Of a stretch of DNA of 41,356 nt, positions 30,047-38,745 are shown in pieces; position 1 is the first letter of the stretch, and every line of letters starts with the position of its first letter. Location of the stretch: NCBI GenBank assembly GCA_003427395.1, contig BFEA01000293.1, positions 1,106,652 through 1,148,007 on the forward strand, written 5' to 3'. The DNA is from Chara braunii (taxonomy: Eukaryota > Streptophyta > Charophyceae > Charales > Characeae). A program made the translations under genes and the position numbers. The notes beneath the pieces were generated by a model. It was not told where the DNA came from, did not search any database, and saw only the letters and a list, made by a program, of their open reading frames with translations.

Positions 30047-30185
30047 CAGTCAAAATGAGAGTGCGTTGTGTTCGGGGGAAGACGGTAATATCCGTAAGGA
30101 CTTGAACGCGTGCTCTGTTCATCCACAACAGTCGAAATGAGGGTGCGTTGTGCTCGGGGGAAAACGTGTATCATTCATAAAGGAC
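30047..30185. repeat. direct repeat, 82-bp period
   Basis: CAGTC-AAAATGAG-GTGCGTTGTG-TCGGGGGAA-AC blocks at 30047-30100 recur at 30129-30185 with small changes. A shorter AAAATGAGAATG echo occurs at 30213. No gene was seen. Confidence 0.7.
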
Positions 30186-30253
30186 GTCGCTGCACTAGTC
30201 TCAAAATGTGCAAAATGAGAATGAATCTACCGCGAGAACATGGAACTATACAA

Positions 30254-30308
30254 CGCCATATTTTTCGTCTTTTGTGCATGTGGAGAGTAGTGGAGCGAGG
30301 CCCAAATC
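30254..30308. repeat. dispersed repeat family, copy 1 (+)
   Basis: CGCCATATTTTTCGTCTTTT, TGTGGAGAGTAGTGGAGCGA and GGCCCAA occur here. An inverted copy lies at 31949-32004, and a short third copy (TTTGGAGTGTAGTGGAGTGG) lies at about 32050-32075. The arms are about 55 bp and 1.65 kb apart. Confidence 0.65.
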
Positions 30309-30506
30309 CTTGGGTACAGTACATACCTATGATGATTTATGATGAGGCTGATGGGTTTCCCTTCTTCCCATCGATATTCCCTAGGGTGTAGGTAGCCAGC
30401 TGAGGGCGACGGCCTCGAGCTGTCATCATTGAGCTGAGCTGACGGCTTTTCAAGTAATTCTAAAATTGTGTTTTCCTGTCCATTTGGTTCCATATGGATA
30501 AATTCC

Positions 30507-30660
30507 TTTTTTTTTTTTTTTTAACATATGGATAAATTCAGAATTGTGTTTTCCTGTCCATTTGGTCCCATCTGGATTCGAACTTAGGTCTGTATTTTTC
30601 AACAGTTCATGGGTGTACCAAGTGAGCTAGGCTGTCAGCCTGTTTGTGCTTACCTGAATA
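30507..30660 (-). repeat. tRNA-derived SINE with A-tail (minus)
   Basis: On minus, box A TAGCTCACTTGGT (30617-30630) and box B AGTTCGAATCC (30574-30584) are followed by a 45-bp tail ending CCATATG and an A16 tract (30507-30522). The tail words ACCAAATGGACAGGAAAACA and AATTTATCCATATG recur just beyond the A-tract (30460-30505), so two copies or a tail duplication overlap. It is the same family as 29484-29600. Confidence 0.6.
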
Positions 30661-30683
30661 TTGCACCCCTCCAACCATTTATA

Positions 30684-30800
30684 GGGGTTAATTGTAACCC
30701 CTATTAAGCGGAATTTGGTGGTGGTGCTAACCCCTGTTAAGCGAAATTGGATAGTGCTAACCCCTGTTGAGCGAAATTTGGTAGTGCTCCCAGCATATCC
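30684..30800. repeat. hairpin plus three 30-33 bp tandem units
   Basis: A perfect 10-bp inverted repeat (AGGGGTTA and TAACCCCT core, 4-nt loop) lies at about 30681-30704. TAACCCCT(A/G)TT(A/G)AGCG units start at 30695, 30728 and 30758, each followed by AATTTGGT and AGTGCT. A T-tract of about 33 bases follows at 30819-30851. Confidence 0.65.
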
Positions 30801-30815
30801 GGGGGTAGACTGTGA

Positions 30816-30852
<37 letters not shown>

Positions 30853-31159
30853 GGTAAGAGGCCGGGGACCTCACAATTTGACCCGAAGATATAGTTGTCC
30901 CCCCAGTGCCCCCACGAAATAAAAAGTGCTGAGACATAACCATCGTACTGAAGACACGCACATTCGTCGACGCTGCGAAACGCGTGGGCTGCGCACCAGG
31001 ACTTATCAAGGGCGTTCTTTTTTTTTTTTAATCTCCTTCTTCTTCTTCTTATTCTGGTATCCTCCTATCTTTCCACCCTGAGCCAAGAAGAAAAAGAGGA
31101 AGGAGAACAAAAAAAAAAGACAAAAAAAAAAAAGAAGGAGAACGTAGAAGAAGAGCGAA

Positions 31160-31266
31160 GTCCTTCGGGACATCCGTTAAAATTGGAACGATACAGTGAA
31201 GATTAGCATGGCCTCTGCGCAAGGATGACACGCATAAAAAAAAAAAAGTAAAAAGAAAAAAAAAGA
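31160..31266 (+). ncRNA. U6 snRNA retrocopy with perfect target-site duplication
   Basis: Bases 31160-31236 match U6 from its exact 5' end (GTCCTTCGGGACATCCG), through AACGATACAG, GATTAGCATGGCC and TGCGCAAGGATGACACGCA. The last 25 nt of U6 are missing and replaced by an A-rich tail. The insertion is flanked by a perfect 14-bp direct repeat, AGAAGAAGAGCGAA, at 31146-31159 and 31267-31280. Known U6 pseudogenes in other eukaryotes arise by LINE-type target-primed reverse transcription and show these features. A 3'-truncated U6 lacks its terminator and is not expected to function. Confidence 0.9.
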
Positions 31267-31564
31267 AGAAGAAGAGCGAACGGTGAACAGCGAAGGAGAA
31301 AACTCCACGCTGTCTGATGGCTTCTCTTTTTTTTCGTTCTCCGTTTTCTAGCGTAGCCTTTTTTTTCCGTTTTAGATGGAGACATTTCCAGCGCGAGCTG
31401 AAGGTTTTCAACTGTCCTTTTTTTGCATTTTTCAAACTAAGCTGTATTCTTCTCCCACATTCTCCTTTCGTTACCTACCTACCAGTGCTGCCACTACCAC
31501 TAGTCCTAAGGCTATATATACTGTATATGTAGGCGCCCCCTGCAAGCATAGCTTCTGTTCTTTT

Positions 31565-31600
31565 TTATTTTTGTTGTTGTTGTTGTTGTTGTTGTTGGAA
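31565..31600. repeat. (GTT)n microsatellite
   Basis: TTGTTGTTG repeats, followed by an A-rich stretch. A G-run of about 20 lies nearby at 31737-31750 within GC-rich sequence. Confidence 0.8.
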
Positions 31601-31861
31601 AAAAAGAAGGAGAATAAGTAGTTGGATAGCTTTGGTGGTTACTCTCCGAAAAGGAAGGAAAGGAGCTGTGATGCTATCCAATTACTTTCTTTTTTTTTGT
31701 TGTCGGAGGCGGGGCGGGGCGGCCGGCCGGCGGGCGGGGGGGGGGGGGGGCCACGTACGCGTCTCCGAGGAGATCCTTACCTTAGGTGCGCGCGCGCGAG
31801 CGTAAGCGGTGGAGAGAGAAGCCCTGGCCTATGCGCTTTGCTGAAATAAATGTTAGTTAGG

Positions 31862-31927
31862 TACCGCAATGCTCCCAGAAAAGTATACTACTGATACCGC
31901 AATGCTCCCAGAAAAGTATACTACTGA
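31862..31927. repeat. 33-bp perfect tandem duplication
   Basis: TACCGCAATGCTCCCAGAAA begins at 31862 and 31895, and the 33-bp units are identical. The AATGCTCCCAG word also occurs at 33121 and 30784 next to the GGTCCCCGGCCTC tail motif, linking it to that repeat family. Confidence 0.85.
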
Positions 31928-31948
31928 TCTCTTCTACTTCGAATGATG

Positions 31949-32004
31949 AATCTTGGGCCTCGCTCCACAACTCTCCACACGCACAGAAGACAGAAAATAT
32001 GGCG
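31949..32004. repeat. dispersed repeat family, inverted copy 2 (-)
   Basis: This is the reverse complement of 30254-30308 with few differences (GGGCCTCGCTCCAC, ACTCTCCACA, AATATGGCG). A short third copy in plus orientation follows at 32044-32076. Confidence 0.65.
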
Positions 32005-32101
32005 GTGTATATGTCCGGGCTCTACTGCAAGATTCAATCTCAATTTGCACATTTGGAGTGTAGTGGAGTGGGGGCCACTGCTACCCCAGGTGTTTAAAAA
32101 A

Positions 32102-32170
32102 TAGAAACGATTTACTAAAATATAAATGGGTATAGAAACGATTTACGATTTACTAAAATATAAATGGGTA
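32102..32170. repeat. tandem duplication of an AT-rich 31-38 bp unit
   Basis: TAGAAACGATTTACTAAAA and TATAAATGGGTA occur twice in succession; the second copy has an extra ACGATTT. The following 430 bases (to 32600) hold AT-rich sequence and a TATACGATTTATATACG repeat, with no gene. Confidence 0.7.
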
Positions 32171-32601
32171 TGTATCATCACATAAATATCAGAGCGCAAA
32201 AGCGAAAAGGAAAAAAAATATATATATCAATTCATTTTTTATCTTCTTCCTTACAACTCCCCCTGTTCAGAACCTCTTGCGTACAAGGCCGCCCACGTGG
32301 ATGTTGGTTGAGCGGCGGCTGCACCCACCCCCGTGTGTCATATCGACCCACTTGCACACAGCCAGAAGGCAAAGAGGCAAAGAAAAGAGGAAGGGAACAG
32401 CCAGGGGGAGTTGTAAGAAAGAAGATAAAAAAACGAATTATTTTTTCTTGTTTTCTTCTGTTGTTTTCGCCTTTGCGCTCTGATATTGATGTGACGATAC
32501 TCTGATTTACAGTGTGACAATATATTACAATACATATACGATTTATATACGATTTATATACGATATTTATATATACAATATCTATATGTATAAATACGAT
32601 A

Positions 32602-32770
32602 TCCGAACGAAACAGTTTGGCACAGCCCCTCGTTTGTTGTCCTCTTCTCCCTCTCTGCCTACCGTAGGCGGAGAGGGATATATCGTCAAACAGAGCTGCC
32701 TACGGTAAACCGTAGGCAGAGGGGGAGGGAGAAGAGGACACCAAACGAGGGGCTGTGACAAACTGTTTCG
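32602..32770. repeat. fold-back element (long inverted repeat)
   Basis: Two arms of about 60 bp face each other. The left arm (32608-32668) starts CGAAACAGTTTGGCACAGCC and the right (about 32700-32770) ends GGCTGTGACAAACTGTTTCG. They also share CCTCTTCTCCCTC and palindromic CCTAC/GTAGG near the centre. The loop is about 30 bases. Transcription from either side would give a long dsRNA hairpin. The right arm begins inside a hammerhead-like motif. Confidence 0.85.
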
Positions 32771-32817
32771 TCGGAGTTTCACCGACTGACTCGTCAGGAG
32801 GCTGAACCCTCAACAGT
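32762..32817 (-). ncRNA. hammerhead ribozyme-like motif (type III)
   Basis: Read on minus: ACTGT (32817-32813), T at the H17 position, stem I GAGG-loop GTTCAG-CCTC (32811-32798), the core CTGACGA (32797-32791), stem II (32790-32770), the core GAAA (32769-32766, its last A being position 15.1), then CAGT. ACTGT pairs with ACAGT as stem III. Stem II can pair GTC and GG with CC and GAC around a 7-nt loop, with an AGTC bulge that repeats the preceding letters. All invariant core bases (CUGANGA, GAA) are present. The cleavage triplet would be GUU, allowed but usually slower than GUC. Self-cleavage is inferred, not shown. Confidence 0.6.
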
Positions 32818-32852
32818 ATATAAATGGGTGTCCTGGAACACTGCTCAATAAA
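32816..32852 (+). promoter_or_regulatory. TATA-like and AATAAA signals 20 bp apart
   Basis: GTATATAAAT (32816-32825) is followed by AATAAA at 32847-32852. This close spacing is seen in compact LTRs. It lies at the edge of the hammerhead-like motif but on the opposite strand. Confidence 0.3.
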
Positions 32853-33120
32853 TGCTGTGAGGAATGTGCGCGTGCTGAGGTCAGAGAACACGACTCTATT
32901 TGTTTAAGCTATATGTCCAATGTATCGTGCTGAGAAACAAGTGTACGTTCATTGGTGTTCTTCCTTTTCTTTCCCAGTCAGGAGTATGACGGAAATATAG
33001 AGGCTTTGATTAGGGGAACACTAGATTCTTTAGATTAGGGCCACGGCCTATAGGATGGCCTATAGGACTAAGTGCATTGAGAGGATGATGAAACTTGGTT
33101 AACCATAAGTGAAACTGGGT

Positions 33121-33172
33121 AATGCTCCCAGACTTCTGGGTTGAATTGGGAGGTCCCCGGCCTCATTGAGGG
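33121..33172 (+). repeat. 3'-tail motif copy (GGTCCCCGGCCTC family)
   Basis: AATGCTCCCAG, then CTGGGTTGAATTG-GAGG, then TCCCCGGCCTCATT. The same block ends the LINE at about 25890-25920 and is inverted at about 30851-30895. Confidence 0.6.
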
Positions 33173-33211
33173 CATACTCACACCAGGGACTTTTTCGTAG
33201 AAGCTCTGGAC

Positions 33212-33300
33212 GTGATTGCAGTCAGATTCATCCATGTCTGGCCGTAATTACAGTCAGATTCATCCATGTCCGGCCGTAATTGCAGTCAGATACATTTAGG
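33212..33300. repeat. 32-bp tandem repeat, about 2.7 units
   Basis: GT(G/A)ATT(G/A)CAGTCAGATTC starts at 33212, 33244 and 33276. The first two 32-bp units differ at three or four sites, and the third diverges after 20 bases. Confidence 0.85.
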
Positions 33301-33573
33301 AAAGTCCGAATGTGAGTATGTCCTGAGTTACGTCTTTGGAATATAAGAATGTTTTGATTGACAAAAAACATAAAATGTTTTGATTGAAGAAAAAAAGAGA
33401 AGGAAAGAAAAAAAGCGGAGGCTTGGCGGTTAAGGACAGGTGTATAGGTTGGTGACGTTTTTTCTGAATGAGATGGAAAAAAAAAGTTTTTCTGAATGAG
33501 ATGAAAAAGAAAAAACCGAAAGCGTTTTGGGGAGCAAAATGTTGCCCACTGCTTGTCACGATGCCATACCTCG

Positions 33574-33703
33574 TTTTTTTTTTTTTTTTTTTTTTTTTTT
33601 TCAGTTTGGACCATTTCTCGATTAGTGTGTATCATCCTTGCGCAGGGGCCATGCTAATCATATACTCTGTATCGTTCCAATTTTAACGGATGTCGAGGAG
33701 GAC
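33574..33703 (-). ncRNA. U6 snRNA retrocopy, near full length, A-tailed
   Basis: On minus, U6 starts at 33703 (GTCC), with ACATCCGTTAAAATTGG, AACGATACAGAG, GATTAGCATGGCCCC, TGCGCAAGGATGA and the 3' segment ATCGAGAAATGGTCCAAA ending near 33602. Tail A bases occupy 33574-33601. A small insertion disrupts the segment between CAGAG and GATTAGC, and the 5' stem has changes. ATGCC(A/G)T...CTCG words flank both sides (33561-33573, 33704-33719), a likely diverged target-site duplication. Confidence 0.88.
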
Positions 33704-33889
33704 ATGCCGTCCTTTCTCGTCCAGGATTTTTTCTTTTTTGTTTTTCTTTCTTCTTTTTTTTTCTCTGAAATCTACCATGTGAGGAGTTTTTTATTTTTAG
33801 TTTTAAGCTCCCACTTATTCTACACTTCTCAAGTCACATTTCACAGAAGAGAATTCTGTTTAATAACCCAAATGATGGAAGATTGGGAG

Positions 33890-34045
33890 TTTGATGCGAT
33901 CCATCCAACCAACCAACCGAATTGGAAGTGGGCGGTTCGAATCCATCTCCAACCAACCAAGCCTGGGGGCCATGTCCCACATGCAACCGTAGAGTGGAGG
34001 TGGCTCTACGGTGTGACACCGTTTTAGTGGGGAAAAAAAATAAAA
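33890..34045 (+). repeat. tRNA-like SINE candidate with A-rich tail
   Basis: A perfect box B, GGTTCGAATCC, lies at 33936-33946. A 75-bp body contains a CCGTAGAG-GTGGAGG-CTCTACGG hairpin, and an A-rich tail begins at about 34033. No good box A is visible upstream (CCATCCAACCAACCAACC repeats lie there), so the head is decayed. Confidence 0.4.
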
Positions 34046-34650
34046 AAGCAAGAAAAACAGAAGAAGAAAGAAGAAAGAAGAAAGCAATGGCCAACATTTG
34101 CTTTTGAACACGGAAAGGCTCTATCTTATCACAGCTCATCTACATCTTCTGCTGTCTTAGTGTATATTTTGCCGATTGAAGATAGATTTTTAATATTTGT
34201 TATGCTGATTGTCAATATTTGTTGTCCTTCTGTATTTCCTCGCCCAGTCCTCTGCACAAGCGGTTAACAGGGACCCGCAGCCCTGGTTAACCCCCTCAGC
34301 ACTGAGAAGTGCATTTGGGGATAACTTTTTTCGGCTTCTTTTTGTTTTTTTTGGGCCCTGTTTTATTTTTGGTCAAGGTCTGCATGTGCTGAGTCTGGTG
34401 TTTGTTGGCGTCTTGGAGATGACTGTTTTGGCCAGCCCTGAAAATCCTGAAACTCCTGAGAAGAGCGAATTTTGCATGAAAACACACTTTTGCCTTGGGG
34501 TTTAAGGCCCTTTATTTGGTGACATGTCTGCCTTAAAAGGTGTGGGACGTTTGTTATAATGACCCTGAAAAAAACCTGAAAATTTAGGGCTCTGTTAACC
34601 TCTTCTCTCCTAGCCCACGCCATGATCTTGTTGATTTTTTATTTTTATTT
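34046..34650. other. no confident gene
   Basis: A 98-codon plus-strand frame (34209-34505) with a hydrophobic start is present, but it has no recognisable motif and lies in T-rich sequence. It is unlikely to be real. Confidence 0.3.
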
Positions 34651-34653
34651 TTT

Positions 34654-34654
<1 letters not shown>

Positions 34655-34684
<30 letters not shown>

Positions 34685-34930
34685 TCCCGATCTTGCCGAC
34701 ATAATCATGGACGACATATTGGGAGGCCGAGGGTGGGAGAGAGGTGGGGGTCCACCTTCGGTCGCAGGAGAGAGGTGGGTCACCCTCTCTTCTTGTCCAC
34801 TTTCCCCGCCTTCTCCAGCATAGCCAAGAGAAGGTGGGATATAGTTGGGCAAGGTGGAGAAGGTGTGGAAAATGGACTTGTCCACTTGCCCCACCTTCTC
34901 CACCACCCCCACCTCCACATCATCTTCCCT
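34655..34930. repeat. (GT)n microsatellite and GGTGGAGAAGG hairpin repeat
   Basis: (GT)n lies at 34659-34684. GGTGGAGAAGGTGTGG (34853-34868) pairs with CCCCACCTTCTCCACC (34889-34904) across a 20-bp loop. The CTTCTCCAGCATAG-CAAGAG segment at 34810-34830 recurs at about 37320-37340 (GTTCTCCAGCATAGACAAGA), in a similar CCCACC/TTCTCC context, so this is a dispersed repeat family. Confidence 0.6.
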
Positions 34931-36656
34931 TCATTGTGATAGGCAACCTCACACCCTGTGCAGCATCCTGTACCTGTGGGAGCGCTGATCAGAGTAGTTG
35001 GGGCGTGACCGAGGATTTTGGGCGAGTGTTGAACCGCCAGGGCGAAACAGGGTTCTTGCCTCAGTCCCGAGGGTCTTTCTGGAAACATCGGCCGAGAGGG
35101 ACAATTGCACAATTGCAGAACTTAGAGGGCTAACGGAGGGCAGGACATCCGCAAAACCCTGCCCTAGGACTTAAGGGCACACATGTAACTCTTCTCTGCT
35201 CAGAAAGTAACTGCGAGATTTCCGTAAAAAGAATGAATCTAGTCCCTACTCTACGTTAGGTTCCTGCCACCCTCCGTGAGCCAAGGAGAAAAGGGACACC
35301 ATCCAAGTCGTGTCCGCAAGGCCCGTGCGATCGACTCGAATTCTCATTGTCCGACGGAGGTGGGAGCGGAGGCACCCAGGTCCGGAAGTTTGCTGGGAAA
35401 GCTCCCCATTTGTGGAAGAGATTCGGGAACCGGATGGATCCCTCGTACCCCAGCACCAACCTCCACCAGGAACACGAGTTTCCTAATCGGCACCAGCGAC
35501 AGTTAAACCGGGGCCTCCACCTGGCGTGCGCTACAGACCAGGGGAGCACCGTCAAATTGGTGTACGGCAAAATCGAAGACGGGGAGGCAAACCGGTCGAT
35601 CAGGAAAAACCCCGCTCCGCCTATGTGACACGCCTTAGACGGGTTATAGAAGTGAACCTGATCGGTCCGCAATAGCGCACTTCACACGTTCGCATTGCAG
35701 TAAAGACCGTCCTCGTCTGCGATTGGCAAAGGAGGAAGGTTGCTATGGCGGATCGATGTAGGTTTGAGCACCGGCAGTTACCCACACTGACGTTCCGATT
35801 AGCAAACCTCGACTCCATACAATTCTCAACTTGTCCCACACAACCCGATCCTCCTATCAAAATGCAAGCTAATATGCACACAACTCCAACCCAAATTGTC
35901 ACCTTGACAAAACGGCAAAGGCCGGGAGGCAGGGAGATCGGGTGGAACAACTAAGTCTCCACTCCCAATGTCACTGGTCGCCTGAGCGTTGACAGACAAA
36001 TGAAGAGGTTACATGGCGCTTGTGTGCAAGCGCGGAGGAGAGGAGGAAGGGCAGCGGCGATCTCACACGCGCGGTAAGCGCGGGGATTGGCAGTTAGTCA
36101 GGGAAAAAGGGAATCAGCCCACTCATACACTCAGGCAGATGTCCAAAACCCAATTGCCCCAGGTGCTTACCCATGCGTGCAAGCATGGCAAGGACCATCA
36201 TGCAGTCCACAACCATCCAGGTACCGACAGACGTTCTGACAGCGAAGCATTCAACATCCATAGACACTTGTAACCAGAGCCATGCACACGACTGAGTATC
36301 CACACTTAGTCTTCAGCACACATGACACTTGGACCAAGCAGCAATTGAGAAGAAGTGAGTCCCTCGCTATTCAAAAATCACAAAAATGTTGGCACTCCTC
36401 GTGCACAGCCACCATGCTCAACCGAGCGCAAGCCAGTCATAGCCATAAGGCCCTGCCACTGGCTGTACTTTCGTCTCCACCACTGCTCAGTTCTACCGTC
36501 TGGCTTACCCTGAGTCTACCGCTAATTTCACCCCACACCATCACTCCGCCCGTTCCTTGGCCACATCGAGCCTGTTCGGCGCTGCAGTCTTTGTGCATAG
36601 CTCGCGCAGCATTGCAGCCGAGATCAAAACGAGGGAGAGGAAGGGGCTGTGCAAAT
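34931..36656. other. no confident gene
   Basis: Mixed-composition sequence without simple repeats. The longest frame is 138 codons on minus (35256-35672), not recognised and without supporting splice context. No RNA gene motif was seen. Confidence 0.35.
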
Positions 36657-37142
36657 TTATAGCGAGGAAGGTGGTGGGGCACTAGCATGTAATGCGGGCA
36701 GCGAGGGGTGTAGACAAGCAGGACAGAAGAAGGAAGGTTCTGGAGAGCCGAAGATGGCGGAACGATCAAAAATTTTGCACACTTGAGGTGGTCGCTCAAG
36801 CCGTGCAAGTAAGTTCGCTTTTACGGCTTGATCCGACCATCTCAACTGGCGAAACCAATCAATCGCGCCGGCGAACAAGGGGAGGATAGGAGGGGAGGGC
36901 AGGAGGAAGACGAAGGGGTGAGTATAGACGAAGGACAACAAGAAAATAAGTTGGTGTGCGCACGCAAAGCGGGAAGCGAGCTTGCGTAGCAAGCAAGAAT
37001 TCAACTTGGCTGCGCATGCCGATATTTGATTAGAAACACTGTCAACCGAATTCATAACCGTCTTCTTTAAAATTTCCGCGTGGTCGCTAGTCGGCTGCAC
37101 GAGGCTAATTTCAACAGGATGGGCAAAACTCGAAAGATGCAT
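36657..37142 (-). CDS. open frame of unknown function
   Basis: From the minus-strand ATG near 37142 the frame reads MHLSSFAHPVEISLVQPTSD, then ILKKTVMNSVDSVSNQI and AAKLNSCLLRKLASRF. It continues into a hydrophobic segment (IFLLSFVYTHPFVFLLP) and a proline/serine-rich end. The first 60 residues have natural amino-acid use and the rest is less convincing. The family is not recognised. It could be an exon or a decayed fragment. Confidence 0.22.
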   Translation of the reverse strand: MHLSSFAHPVEISLVQPTSDHAEILKKTVMNSVDSVSNQISACAAKLNSCLLRKLASRFACAHQLIFLLSFVYTHPFVFLLPSPPILPLFAGAIDWFRQLRWSDQAVKANLLARLERPPQVCKIFDRSAIFGSPEPSFFCPACLHPSLPALHASAPPPSSL

Positions 37143-37249
37143 GCAGATGGCCTTCAAAAATTAAAGACGGACCCCTTTCTTAGTAATTAGTCAAGATCTG
37201 TACTGCGGGGTTTATTCCGAAGGGTACGTGAAGCCGCGGAGTACGGAGC

Positions 37250-37345
37250 TTGCCTTATCACATCCCACCCTCCGCACCTTTCCCACTTTCATCTTCTCCA
37301 CCTTGCCCACCCTCCCCGCGTTCTCCAGCATAGACAAGAGCGAGT
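37250..37345. repeat. second copy of the CTTCTCCAGCATAG repeat family
   Basis: CCCACCCTCC, TCTTCTCCACCTTGCCCACC and GTTCTCCAGCATAGACAAGA parallel 34790-34905. An ATTGATTGATT run follows at 37363-37376. Confidence 0.5.
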
Positions 37346-37719
37346 TGTTGGATCTACGGATTGATGGATTGATTGATTTTTGAGCGAGGCAATCCTCTTG
37401 CGAACACATTTTGGAGTGAATTAGATACGGCCCAAAAGTTCCCACTTGGTAGTTAGCAAAGTGTGGCCCGAGTCATCACCAGGAGATCTGTGGATTTTCG
37501 GGGGCGAGGTTCCACTAGCAAAAGAGGATTGGATTGATCACCTGAATCAGAATTCTATGTTTTTTTTCTTTTTCTTTTTCCTTTTCTTTTTTCCCCCTTT
37601 TCTCTCCTTTTGTGAGGATGTGGCTCCTCGGCAGGCCTAAGGGGCCCTTGATACAAGTGTGCCCATCCTAAGTGAACGCGGGCCTAGTAAATCACGAGAG
37701 GGCCAATGCTGTTAATTTC

Positions 37720-37800
37720 GTATTAGGGTTCAGTTGGTTGAGGGAACCCAGGACCCGAGGTTCAAATATTTTCCACGGCCTTCTGGGCCTTTTTTGAAAT
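37720..37800 (+). repeat. tRNA-like SINE head with T6 terminator
   Basis: TAGGGTTCAGTTGGTTGAGG (box-A-like, 37724-37743), GAGGTTCAAATA (box B, 37757-37768), and a T6 run at 37790-37795, a potential RNA polymerase III stop. The box spacing is short. There is no acceptor stem. Confidence 0.45.
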
Positions 37801-38630
37801 GCAGGCCCTGGGCAAGAATCACAGCATCATACACAGACAGTTGGGAGACCCAACCGAACAAGGCCCAGCAGGTGCACTAGAGGCCCAGCCACTTGGGGCC
37901 TACTGGAAGCTTCTGGGCGCAGGCCCGGGCCAGCCAGGATGGAAGGCAGGCAGACTCTTTCCATATAGGGAAGAGCTCGCCGCTCGGAAGCTCATTAGGG
38001 CACTTGCAAGCTAGCGGCAGCGCTGCTGGAGCGGAGTCTCACGGGCTGCTGCTTGCGCTAAGGCAAGGTGCTGCGCACGTGCTGTCGTGTACGAGGAAAG
38101 GCGCTGGTGAGGGCAGCACCATAGCCCAGCCTCCATAGCTGGCTGGGGCTTGGATGTACAGCAAGGCGCAGGGGTGGTCTTCGGGTGTACAGAGGGAAGA
38201 CGTGGGTGAAAGTCGAGGGAGAAGGCAGGATGATGATGATGATGATGATAATGATGTGAGGGCACATACCTGGTATTGGCGACGGTCTGCAATGGTCGAC
38301 ATCATCAAGTACTTCATTGGCTGCTGGCGTCAACAGTTGCATTGTCAATTAGTAGGCAGATAGTAGCTGTGTAGGGAGTAGGCTGGGCGCCGAGCGCCAA
38401 GTAGGGAGAAGGGCCTGGATACTTATGTTGGTGATGGCGAGAGCAAGCTCTCATTGAAATTCGGTTTTCAGTGTTACGATTCGCCATTGGTGTTATATTG
38501 GTGCAATGCTGCTTTCTGGACACTGTGATACATTTCTGGCTTTCAATGTGATTGTGCAATCTGGATTTTGTCATCTCGCTATTGCTCATTTTCCTTGCAC
38601 TTTTCTCCCTTCTTTTTATTTCTCTCTTCC
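37801..38630. other. no confident gene; (GAT)n at 38228-38252
   Basis: GC-rich sequence contains several AGGCCCAG words and a GATGATGATGATGATGATAATGATG run. No conserved protein segment was seen. Confidence 0.35.
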
Positions 38631-38631
38631 T

Positions 38632-38745
38632 CTTTTTTTTAATTATTAAATTGGACTATTTCTAGATGTATGTGTGTCATCGTTGTGCAGGGGCCATGCT
38701 AATCTTCTCTGTATCGTTCCCATTTTAACGGATGTCCCGAAGGAC
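38632..38745 (-). ncRNA. U6 snRNA retrocopy, diverged, A-tailed
   Basis: On minus, U6 begins at 38745 with GTCCTTCGGGACATCCG, then TTAAAATGGGAACGATACAG, AGAAGATTAGCATGGCCCC, TGCACAACGATGACACACA, and a 3' end TCTAGAAATAGTCCAATTT near 38649. An AATAATT and an A8 tract (38632-38639) follow. Several substitutions fall in otherwise invariant U6 positions, so it is a pseudogene. No target-site duplication was found. Confidence 0.88.

Noticed and set aside
34209-34505. 98-codon frame with a signal-like start
   Set aside because: T-rich region, no motif, no splice or regulatory context.
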